From contig JABISG010000027.1 in assembly GCA_018699955.1 (NCBI GenBank), forward strand, positions 1 through 64,000: DNA of 64,000 bases. The letters are read 5' to 3'. The position numbers were made by a program, and so were the translations under genes. The notes below the pieces were generated by a model. That model worked only from the letters and a program-made list of their open reading frames with translations, did not search any database and had not been told where the DNA came from. Shown here one piece after another: positions 50,782-60,900 of the stretch. Each line of letters opens with the position of its first letter. The first letter of the stretch is position 1. Source of the stretch: Planctomycetaceae bacterium (GTDB lineage: Bacteria; Planctomycetota; Planctomycetia; Planctomycetales; Planctomycetaceae).

Positions 50782-52050
50782 ATGACCAAATCGTGCACAG
50801 ATTATCGCGTCACGCGTCGCGCAATGCTGGGAGCAACCGGAGCGGCGGGTGCCACCCTTCTCGGTATGCCAGTTCAACAATTGCTCGCTTACGCGGGAAC
50901 CGCCGGCGCCCAGAAAGCCGAACATGTCATTCTATTCTGGAATGGCGGCGGCATGACGCATCTGGATACGTGGGACCCCAAACCGGGCCGTCCGACGCAG
51001 GGCGAATTTGAGCCGATTGACACATCAGCACCTGGCGTTCAAATCTCGGAAATCTTTCCGCAATTGGCCAAGCAGATGCACCACTGCTCGCTGATTCGCT
51101 CGATCGCCGGAACGCAAGGTGCTCATGGGCCGGCCACTTATAACCTGCAGACCAGCTACGTGGACGCCGGCATCTTGGTGCATCCGGGAATCGGGTCGGT
51201 CGTTGCTCATCAGTTGGAACGGAAGGGCGATCTGCCGTCCTACATCTCCATCAGTGGTCGGGCGCGACGAGCGACCTATCTCGGCCAGAAGTGCGAAGCG
51301 TACTACGTGCCGGCACCGGGGCAACAGGATCCGTACCTGTCATTTCCCGAGGGAATCGCCAAAGTCCGTGGCGACCGACGCCTGGAAGTGTTGGCCCGTT
51401 ACAATTCCCGGTTTGCCAAGGGTAAGGGCGGCGCACAACTGAAGAATACGCAGACGGCAATCGACGAAGCGATCGGCCTGATGCGCAGTCCTGCTTTGAA
51501 GGCCTTCGACCTGGATACGGTTCCGACCACAACATTGAACCGTTATGGCGACACGACGTTCGGTCGCGGCGCGATTCTTGCCAAACGCCTCGTTGAAACC
51601 GGCGTTCGATTCGTGCAGATCAATCGCGGTGGATTCGATACGCACGGAAACAACTTTCCCGCCTTGCGTGCACACGGCGAAGTGATGGACCCGGCTCTCG
51701 CTTCACTGATTGAGGATCTGGCGGAAACGGGAATGCTCAAAAAGACGCTGGTGCTGATGCTCAGCGAATTCGGTCGCACCCCGCGCGTGAACATGAATGC
51801 CGGCCGCGATCACTGGGCGTCCTGCTTCAGTTGCTTCATGGCTGGTGGCGGAATTAAGGGTGGCACGGTCGTCGGATCGTCGGACAAAGACGGATACCAG
51901 CCCAATGACAGACCCGTTGCCGTACCTGACATTCACGCCACTCTCTGCAACGCGATGGGGATCGATCCCGACACAGAAGTTCTGACACCATTGCAGCGGC
52001 CGATGAAGTTGGTCGATAACGGCAAGCCTGTCGGAGAGTTGTTGGCCTGA
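50782..52050 (+). CDS. DUF1501 family protein
   Basis: A 422-aa DUF1501 protein with twin-arginine-like leader VTRRAMLGATGAAGATLLG. ATG at 50782 has AAGGAA upstream; an ATG nine codons earlier is possible. Motifs: VILFWNGGGMTHLDTWDPKP, SLIRSIAGTQGAHGPATYN, RFVQINRGGFDTHGNNF, and MLSEFGRTPRVNMNAGRDHW. It follows the DUF1549/DUF1553 gene at 48526 and is closed by an intrinsic terminator. Confidence 0.93.
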   Translation: MTKSCTDYRVTRRAMLGATGAAGATLLGMPVQQLLAYAGTAGAQKAEHVILFWNGGGMTHLDTWDPKPGRPTQGEFEPIDTSAPGVQISEIFPQLAKQMHHCSLIRSIAGTQGAHGPATYNLQTSYVDAGILVHPGIGSVVAHQLERKGDLPSYISISGRARRATYLGQKCEAYYVPAPGQQDPYLSFPEGIAKVRGDRRLEVLARYNSRFAKGKGGAQLKNTQTAIDEAIGLMRSPALKAFDLDTVPTTTLNRYGDTTFGRGAILAKRLVETGVRFVQINRGGFDTHGNNFPALRAHGEVMDPALASLIEDLAETGMLKKTLVLMLSEFGRTPRVNMNAGRDHWASCFSCFMAGGGIKGGTVVGSSDKDGYQPNDRPVAVPDIHATLCNAMGIDPDTEVLTPLQRPMKLVDNGKPVGELLA

Positions 52051-52105
52051 TTGAACGGATTCGGTGGGCCGCAAACGGTTCTGTCCACGCAATTGAGACG
52101 ACGTG

Positions 52106-52137
52106 GCCAGCGTATCCAAATGGGTACGCTGGCTTTT
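52106..52137 (+). terminator. Intrinsic (rho-independent) terminator after the DUF1501 gene
   Basis: GCCAGCGTATCC at 52106-52117 pairs with GGGTACGCTGGC at 52122-52133 over a four-base loop AAAT, one G-T wobble; TTTTC follows directly. It lies about 55 bases after the stop at 52050. Confidence 0.8.
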
Positions 52138-52332
52138 CACTAACGATTGAAATTGTCGCGCAGGAAGCACGGCGATCAACCCTTCGCAGGATGCGATTCG
52201 GTCACGGGTAGAACTCCCGGCATGAAATCACCGAGTTGTTACGCGACGGCGTCTCTCCGACAGCCCCCATTACGGAATGTGCGCCGGGCCTGCGCGCATC
52301 CGGTGTTGTGTCACACCCCACTCCCTGGCTGC

Positions 52333-52362
52333 TTGACACTCCTCAACCCACGCCCGTACGTT
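52333..52362 (+). promoter_or_regulatory. Possible promoter of the TPR/ExbBD cluster
   Basis: TTGACA at 52333-52338 is a perfect -35 box. The best -10 is TACGTT at 52357-52362, 18 bases on, with only 3 of 6 matches. It lies in the gap between the terminator and the first TPR gene; the -10 is weak, so this is tentative. Confidence 0.28.
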
Positions 52363-52456
52363 TGATGTATCGGCGCACACTTTCGATCCAATGCCGACGG
52401 CGTTTGCCCAATCTTCAAAATCGGCCAGGCCCTATCCAATAATGGTCAGGAATGCC

Positions 52457-54829
52457 ATGCGAATGAAACGTCTGTTGCCAATCGCAGCACTCATCACTGT
52501 GACCTTTCTGACACTGCAAATGCCGGCGCAAGATGCGCCGCCCGGCAGAATATTGCGAGGTTCGCTGGTCGAAGACAAAGCCGCCCGCAAGCTCATCGAC
52601 GCGGGTGATGCCCGCTTCGAGTCCGACGAAGCCAAGAAGGCCGTTGAGATCTGGCAGTCGATCATCGAACGTTACCCCCGCAGTCGAGTTCGCTACGAAG
52701 CCCACATGAGGCTCGGCAACTACTTCCTCGACAAAGAACGCGCGCACGATCGCGCACGGGCGCAGTTCGAGGCGGTTGCTGCGGAAGACAATCGCGACGA
52801 AGACCAGCGAGCGGCAGCAACGCTGAAAATCGGCAGTTGTTTCTACCACGCGCGGAACTTTGGCAAATGCTTTCAGGTGATGCGCGATGTGATTCAGAAG
52901 TTCCCCGTCAGCCAGCACGTCAATGAAGCGTACTATTACATTGGCTTAGGACATTTCCAACTGGGCCATTACAGCCGCGCGATTGCAGCGCTGGAAAAAG
53001 TGGGAACAACGGTTTCCGGTGACGATAGTCAGATCGAAAAGGTTGAAGCGGGAAAGCGACTGTTTGTCAAAATTGAAGACGCAGATCTCGCGGTACTCGA
53101 ACCGGGCGAAGCCGTCGATGTTCAGGTTCAGGTGACCGGCGGAGACGCCGAAACAATCAAATGCTATCCGGTCGGTCGCAACGTCCGCATCGTTCTCGGC
53201 AGCATACCCACGCGTCTGGGAACTCCGAAGCCCGGTAACGATTCCCTTGAAGTGAAGGGTGACGACACGGTCAAGGTAACGTATATCGATCGGCACACCG
53301 CCGACCGCAAGTTCGATCAGGAAGTGACCTATGACGTAGTCGTGGTGGGCGATGGAATCGTCTCAATCACCGACGGGGCGTTTAGCGAATCGCTGGGCGG
53401 GGTCGTACTTGGCAAGTCGGTCAATGTGCAAATTGCCGATGCCGATCGTGACCTCTCGTCTGAAGCCGACTCCATCAAGGCGGTCGTCGAGGTTCTTCGT
53501 CGCAAGACCGACGAGGAATTGGAAGCCGAAGCCGCCGATGCAGCGCAAGCACCGACAGAGAATGCCCCCGCTGACTCGGACGATGACGGTGAACCGAAGA
53601 TTGACAAGTTCAAACTGATCGACCGAGTTGAAGTGACGCTGACCGAAGCGCGCATCGTGCGTGAGTTGGCCTCTGCCGATTCGCAATTGCCCGCCGCAAC
53701 CGACGACGCCGGGACGGACGCAAAGCCAACTGAAAACGAAAAGGGTGGCGATCCCGCAAAGCCCGTCGGGCAGCCGAAAGAAACTGAGAAGGAACCCGCG
53801 GACGATTCGATTCACAGCGGTATCTTCCGCGTAATTGTCCCGTTGGCGAAGACCGAAACGGTTGTCGAGGGGGACGCAATTCTGCAGGCGATTTCCAGCG
53901 ACGTGATTCGTGTCACGTATCTCGACGACCGGCACAGTGGTGAGGGGATCGCCCAGCTCAAGGCGGAAGCGCGCGCCATCGAAGGCGATCTGAGCGGCGT
54001 CCGCGTGACCCGTGCGGAAATCAGTGATCGTGAACTAAAAATCAAGACGTCGCTCAAAAGCGCGAACGCGCTGACGAACATCGGCAACCGGTATAAGGAA
54101 TTCGGGCTGAAAGCCAATGCCGACGTGAAGTACAAACAGGCGTTAGGAATCTGCGAAGAGACGATGAAAGAGGCCCGATCGCTCGGCGGGCGCCTGCTCG
54201 AAGAGACCTACGTGCAGTTGTGGCAGGTCTATTTTGAAATGGACCGCCTGGAGTTGGCCGCCGCAATGGCACAACGATTACAGCAGGAGTTTCCGAACAG
54301 TGGTTTCGTCGATGATGCTCTACTTCAGTTGGCCGATGTCGCTCGCAAACAGGGCAATTTGCGGCGCGCAATTGGCATCTACACGCGGTTGGCAAGAATA
54401 GAAAAGAGCCAACTGCGCGGTGAGGCACAATTCGGTATCGCCCAATGCTACGAGCAAATGGCGGAAGCCGCTCCCGAGGCAAGTGCATCGCAACTTTACG
54501 ATCGCGCATTCCTCGAATACCAGAAAGTCTACGAACAGTTTCCCGACAGCGGCCGAGTTGGTGAGGCCGTTGCGAAAATGGCAAACTACTACTACCGCCA
54601 GAAAGATTATGGCCGCGCGATCGACACGTTCGAAACGGTTCTGGCCAATCACCCCGACGCCAAGTTTCTCGACGTCATTCTGTTCAACTACGGTCGCTGT
54701 CTCTATCGAATGAAACGACGGCCGGAAGCACGCCGTCGATTCGACCAGTTGATCGGTGATTATCCCGAAAGCCCATTGGCAGCTGATGCGAAGAAAATTT
54801 CCGATGCGTTGGCGGCTGCCGGCGGTTAG
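52457..54829 (+). CDS. Secreted TPR protein with acidic beta-sandwich-like insert
   Basis: A 790-aa exported protein. ATG at 52457 has AGGA six bases upstream and gives a signal peptide (RLLPIAALITVTFLTLQMPAQ); starts at 52442 and 52463 are also possible. Residues about 35-185 are TPR repeats (YEAHMRLGNYFLDKERAHDR, YYYIGLGHFQLGHYSRAIAAL). The middle (about 190-520) is beta-rich with an Asp-rich signature VNVQIADADRDLSSEADSIK, a low-complexity acidic stretch, and the turn DSIHSGIFRVIVPL. The last 250 residues are TPR again (KMANYYYRQKDYGRAIDTFE), like YbgF/BamD-type periplasmic repeats. It is first of the cluster and shares this three-part plan with the next gene. Confidence 0.9.
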   Translation: MRMKRLLPIAALITVTFLTLQMPAQDAPPGRILRGSLVEDKAARKLIDAGDARFESDEAKKAVEIWQSIIERYPRSRVRYEAHMRLGNYFLDKERAHDRARAQFEAVAAEDNRDEDQRAAATLKIGSCFYHARNFGKCFQVMRDVIQKFPVSQHVNEAYYYIGLGHFQLGHYSRAIAALEKVGTTVSGDDSQIEKVEAGKRLFVKIEDADLAVLEPGEAVDVQVQVTGGDAETIKCYPVGRNVRIVLGSIPTRLGTPKPGNDSLEVKGDDTVKVTYIDRHTADRKFDQEVTYDVVVVGDGIVSITDGAFSESLGGVVLGKSVNVQIADADRDLSSEADSIKAVVEVLRRKTDEELEAEAADAAQAPTENAPADSDDDGEPKIDKFKLIDRVEVTLTEARIVRELASADSQLPAATDDAGTDAKPTENEKGGDPAKPVGQPKETEKEPADDSIHSGIFRVIVPLAKTETVVEGDAILQAISSDVIRVTYLDDRHSGEGIAQLKAEARAIEGDLSGVRVTRAEISDRELKIKTSLKSANALTNIGNRYKEFGLKANADVKYKQALGICEETMKEARSLGGRLLEETYVQLWQVYFEMDRLELAAAMAQRLQQEFPNSGFVDDALLQLADVARKQGNLRRAIGIYTRLARIEKSQLRGEAQFGIAQCYEQMAEAAPEASASQLYDRAFLEYQKVYEQFPDSGRVGEAVAKMANYYYRQKDYGRAIDTFETVLANHPDAKFLDVILFNYGRCLYRMKRRPEARRRFDQLIGDYPESPLAADAKKISDALAAAGG

Positions 54830-54932
54830 GCAACAGAACAAGACGCGACAGTCGGTAGCGGATTCAATCCAAAGAAGTTTCGACAGGTCGGTAACAGCCG
54901 TTTCGGCTTAAATCGAAAAAGGCGTAAGTACA

Positions 54933-57900
54933 ATGAAACGACGAATGTTTGCGGCGTTCAGCTTGGTCTGCGTTCTGGGAATTCTGGTCTCCGCTCAGGA
55001 TACGCCCAAACCAGCTACCCCAGATGTGGCCGAGCAGGTTGACTCGATCAATCAACAGGCGACCCAACTGGAAGGCGAACTGGGGAAATACAAAGATTCA
55101 GACGCCGTTGCCGCCGACACGATGGTCAAGCTGGTCGACCTTTATCATCAACACGGTCGCGTTTTCGGTTTGGTTCGAATCGCGCAACGGTTTGTTGCCG
55201 CTCATGCATCTGATAAGCGCCACGCCGATGTGATGCTAAAGCTGATTGACGGCTTGGAAGCAACATCTCGCAACGCCGATTTGGCCGCCGCCTGCCGACA
55301 GTTTCTTGATCGATACGGCAAATCGGAGCAGGCACCATCGGTTGAAGTCCGGCTCGCCAACGTTCTCGATCAGGCGACCGACCGCGCGGCATCGGCGAAT
55401 GCTCATCGGGCCATTTGGCAGCGACAACCTCAAACCGAGATCGGCCGCCAGCACGGCGCTTTGGCGATCAGCCATTACTCGCTGGTCAACAACAAGGCGG
55501 TCTACTCGAAGGCGGCGGAACTCGCCGACGCAATGCTCGACAAACTGCCCGTCGGTTCGTTCACCGAAGAGGTCGGATCGCAGGGCGTGGCGCAGTGGCG
55601 GCGCGGAAGGGAATGGGCCAAGAGCAACATCGTTGCCCAGAAAATGATCAAGAAGAACCTTTCCCGCGATAAGCAGCGGCTGCGCCAACTGCATTATTAC
55701 ATGGGCGAAAACTACCAGAATCTTGGCCAGTGGGCGAATTCCGTTGCCAGCTACCGTCTGGCCCGCGCTCAGGGTGATACGGCTGATTTGCACATGCGCA
55801 TGATTTACGCCATGTACCAGAACGCTGCCACAAAACCGGCTGACATCGCAGCCCAAACGACAGATTACATGCGGAAGTATCCCCAACGTATCGATCGATT
55901 CACGGCTCAAAGTTACCTGGCTCAGGTGCAGTTGCGCGGAACCGATGCCGACAAGGCCGCTGGCCTGCAAACTCTGAAGCAATTGTTACCGGTCGCTCCT
56001 CGCACGAACAGCAACGCCTCGCTGTTTGTACGGCTTTCGGGATCCGAACCGCCGCAACTCGCCGCACTCGAGCAGTCATTACGCAACGCCGTTACGCAAT
56101 CGAAGATTCCCTACGAAACCGCCTACATTCGCTACGTGTTGGCATTTGAAGTTCTCCGTGATCGCGTAAAGGACCCTGTCAAAACGAAGCAGGTGATGCG
56201 TGAACTGATTTCTCAGTCGCCGACGAACGACGGGTACACTCAAAACTCTGTCAACTGGCTGTTGTACAATGCGGCCGACGAAAATGAGTTTAAGTCAGAC
56301 CTTGCTCTCATTTTGAAATCGCGACGGCAACACATTCACCTCGCCACTTTTCGCAACATGGTGGCGGCGTGGGCAAAGACGGCTCGAAGGAACAAAGATC
56401 ACAAGCAGCATGCGCAGTTCGTTCAGGCGGAACTGACCAAAGCGGACGCAGAACCGTTCATCAAAGATTGGTATGCCGCTTCGGCCAGTACGACCAGTGC
56501 AGCCGCCGCACAGGCTCGCACACGTTTGCTCGCCCCGGCGGTATTCAACACGCTCAGCGACGATGCGATTCGCACACTATTGAACGCGCAGGCTTATTAC
56601 TATCGCCACTACGCTCCGGGGAATCAGCGAGCACAAACCGGTGCGACCTATGCGCGTTTCATCGCGAAGTTTCCCAAAGACTACGCACTGGCGATCGCCT
56701 ATCTCCAAGCCGCCACCGATTACGGTCCTGCGGAACTGGCACGCGAGGCGGCTCTGCACTTAATGAAGTTCAAACCCGAATCGTCCGATTCGGATTTATT
56801 TCGGCGGCTGATGATCGCCGCCGACAACAACAAAGATGCTGCCCTCGCACGGCAGTCGCTGAACTGGATCACCCAATCAGAGCAGGCCTTCGGCAAGAAG
56901 CTCGGATACGCGTACTACATCGGCGATTTTCTGGTGAAGTATGAACTGGAGAACGAAGCCGTTGCGTATTGGCAGTCGCACGTCGATCTCGATCGCAACC
57001 ACGTCGATTGTCGGCATTGTGCCGAACGGCTGCTCGCACGGATTGAAGGCGCCCCGCGAATTCCATTTCTGCAAAAACTGGTCACAACGCCGTCCGACTA
57101 TCATGGCACGTATTCCATGTGGTTGGCTGGGGAGTATCTGAAGGCTGGCAATCTCGACGCTTTCGAGAAGACGTTGCAAGTCAGTCGAAAGTCGCAGGAC
57201 GAACGCCCGTTCCGCAGTTGGGGAATGGAAGATGCCCCGGTGCAAGCGTGGATCGACCGCTACCGCAACGACAAAGAGGCCACACCCGAACAGAAACAAC
57301 GTGTCTTCGCTGCCGCCCGCGATCTGCGCGTGCTGCGGTGTTCAGCAACTGCCACATTGGCTCTATTGGAGTTGGCACCGTCAGAAACACAAACGCCCAT
57401 TGCGCGGCTGCTCGCATATCAAGCGGCGACCCGCTTGGTTTACGACGCCTCGTACGATTGGGATCGGCTACGACCGTACGTCGATGCGGCGCTTTCGCGG
57501 AAGGATTACATTTCTGCGGCGACTCTCCTTTCAGGCATGCTGTCCAACATTTCCGGTGCGGACGTCACGCGTAAAAAGTCGGGCCGCGAAATGGTGGCCC
57601 AAAGTTATTCGAGAATGGGTGCCGTCGGACTAACAATCGACAGCGACAGCCCCATCGCCCCGCTGTTGCAGGCGGCCCTTTACTTGCGGCTCGGCGATAA
57701 GAAAATCGCCTACGATGCCTATCTGGCGAACAAGGCGTTGTTCGATGAACATCGCAGTGAAGTGCCGGTCGATCTGTTGTTGTTCGTCTGTGAAAGTCAC
57801 ATGGCGGCCGGAGGTGACGACAATTATGACCGCGTCGAAGACCTGCTTCGTTCCTGGGTGGTCAAGCACAGCGAATCGAAGCAGTTCGACAACAAAACAA

Positions 57901-60900
57901 AGGCGAAAGTCCAACTGCTATTGGCAAACAATTTCGCAAGAGCTCACCGGTTCGATATTGCCCGCAGCGAATTCACCACCGTTCTGAACCGCTACCCCGA
58001 CACGCCGCAGGCACTCGAAGCCGAATTCGGCATCGGCGAGACCTTTATGGAGCAAAAGGTTTTCGATCAGGCCGAATTGGTTTTCGACAAGCTGGCGAAC
58101 AGTCGCGACGCCGACGTCGTCGTCCGAGCGCAGTTTCTGCGAGGCGTGCTGGCGTACCGTCGCGGCGATCGTGACGAGGCCCGCGAGATTTTCCGGGGCG
58201 TCCTCGAACGCGTCCCGGACATCGAACTGGCCAACCGTGCCTTGTTCAGTCTGGCGGAAGTCTTCGGCGATGAAGAGCGATACATCGACCAATTGAACCT
58301 GCTGCGAACCGTCGGGCGCTTAGGACGAAGTAGCAAACGCTGGCACAATCCCGGCACATCGTTGTCAATCGTCGTTCAAGACAGCGATCTGGGCATCAGC
58401 CGTGGGCGAAGCGAGATTCGCGTGATCGTCACCACCGAACCGGGCGGCGATGTTGAGGAAATCAAACTGACCAGCGGCGGCGCAGGCAAAGGGCTGTTTC
58501 GCGCCGATCTCGATACACGGCTCGGACAGGTCGTTCAGCGCGACAAGGTCCTTCAATTGACCGGCAAAGACACAATCAAGTGCGATTACCCGGAAGACTT
58601 CAAGAAAGAATTCCATCGGATCCCACTGTCCGATGTCGAGATTCGCATTGCGGCAGACGGCGAATTTGAGATCGCCAGCAGCCAAATCGTCGATCAGGAA
58701 GAACAGTCCATCACGATCCAGTTGCAGCAAGAGAACGAAGACGCAGAAGATCAAGATCAGCGCGTGTCGCAGGTCCGCCCGGCTAATCAAATCAAGCCAG
58801 GCAACACCATCTACATGCGGACCAAAGATGCCGACCGCGATCTGACGGGTGATGTTGATCGCATCGTCGTCAAACTGAAGGCCGAGAGCGGCGACGAAGT
58901 GCAGGTCTCACTCGCCGAAACCGACGCACACAGCGGCGTGTTTGAAGGAACCGCCCAAACGGGTGAACTCCCCGCCGGCGCATTGGCCAGCGACACGGCC
59001 ATTGAACACAGTCCGCTGATGGCCATCGATCAGGACAAGAACACATTCTGGTTAAGCGAACCGGACGGCGCGACTCCCAAGTCGCTAACCATCGACATGA
59101 AGGACCTCAAGCTCGTCTCGCGACTGCGCGTCTCCACGCCCGAGGCGGACCGTCGGGCATTTGTTCGCGGAGAACTCCTGGGCAGCAACGATGGAAGGTT
59201 TTGGTTCCGCATTGCCGGTAATCCGGCCTTACCGCAGGTCGAGCCGGTGGCCGATGAATTCGGGCAAATGACGCGTCGCGTGTTCTCGGGTAATTACACC
59301 AATTACAGCACGTGGAATCAGGTGCTCAATCTGGCCCGCAATTCGCAGCCCGTCGAAGAGGCCCGAGCCGACGTGTTGGAGTGGATGCGTCCGGATGATC
59401 CGGCAGACGAGACGGCCAAGAAGAAGCCGTATGCCGTCGTCTGGCACGGCAAGTTGGTTCAGGAACGCGACGGAGCCGCCCGCATTCAAGTTCAGGGGGC
59501 GCGCACCGCCATAGTGGTTGATGGCAACCTGCAACTACCCGTCGGACCGGGAGGCCGGTCCGTCGATGTCTGGCTCGATCGTGGAACGCACGAGCTGACA
59601 ATCTTTGCCGCTGCCGCGGGAACGCAAACGGTGTCGGCCACTATGGCCCGTGCCGATCACAACTCAGCCGATGTCACATTGGTCCCGTTCCAAGAAGCCG
59701 ACTTCGACTTGACTAATCCTGCGGCACGGCCCGCCTTGGTCCGCGAACTCCCGCGGACGGAAATCAATGAGACCGAATGGAACTTTGCCTTCGATCCACA
59801 CGAACTGCGTTTTGTGCGATTCGTCATTCAGGAATATCTGGGCGAAGCGATTGCCGTAAACAATATCGAGATTGCCGGCGAAGACGCGGATCAAATCTAC
59901 ATTCCGACCGAAGCAGACATCCTCTCCCTTTCTGAAAACAACGTCCTCGAAATTGCCGGTGGCGACATCGTCACGGCCACCTACACCGACGAATTCACGC
60001 AACGCCAATCGGGGGGAAGCCGCCTGCTCACGGCGCAATTGACAGCCACTTATTACAACGCAGCCGTTTCACCCATCGCCTACGATTTCGTCAAACAAGA
60101 CAACGGCACGGTCACCACACAACGCAAGGAGTTGATGCGAATCGATCCCGGCGAACGGATCATCATCGAAATCGTCGATTTTGATCGCGATCAAAGCGAC
60201 AAACCGGATAACGTCAAGTTCGAGGTGATCGTTAACGACGGAATGCCAGTCGAATTTGAGGCGACGGAAAACGACAATTACTCCGGAACGTTCACCAAGG
60301 AAATCGACACCAGCCCAAATTCCGAGGCCGACAAGATCCACGTCAAGCGGGGCGACCGCGTTTACCTGCGATATATTGATTCCCAAAACACCTTCCCCGG
60401 CCACGCGGTTGCCCGAGAGTCGGTCGTCTTTGTGAACCAGCCGACCGAGGGGCAAGTGCGAATTGTGGAGACCCGAGTGCAACCACAAGACGCCGAAACC
60501 AACCGTCCAGGGATCGTCGCGTATCTGCCCCACAATCCGGAACAGAAAGTCGCCAGTGTCGCGTTCGAGGCCCCGTTAACCGTCGAAGTGATCGATCCGG
60601 ATGCCGCCAAAGACAGTCGCAGTTCGATCACTGTGAAGTTGACGACAACCAACGGTGCAACGGTCGATGTGCGTTGCGTCATCTCGAACGCGTTTGCAAG
60701 GAATGCCCTGCCGAACGATGAAAACTGGGCGCTGCGAGAAGGCCGTTTTGTCGGTCAGGTGATCCAACAGTTGGGCAGCAAGAGCAGCCCGACAGTGGTT
60801 CCGGTCACAATCGGCATGCCGCGCAACATCATCGGCGGCGCTATCGATCCGGAAGATGCCGAAGGGGGCGGACTTTCCGATCTCGACCGCAACCTGATCA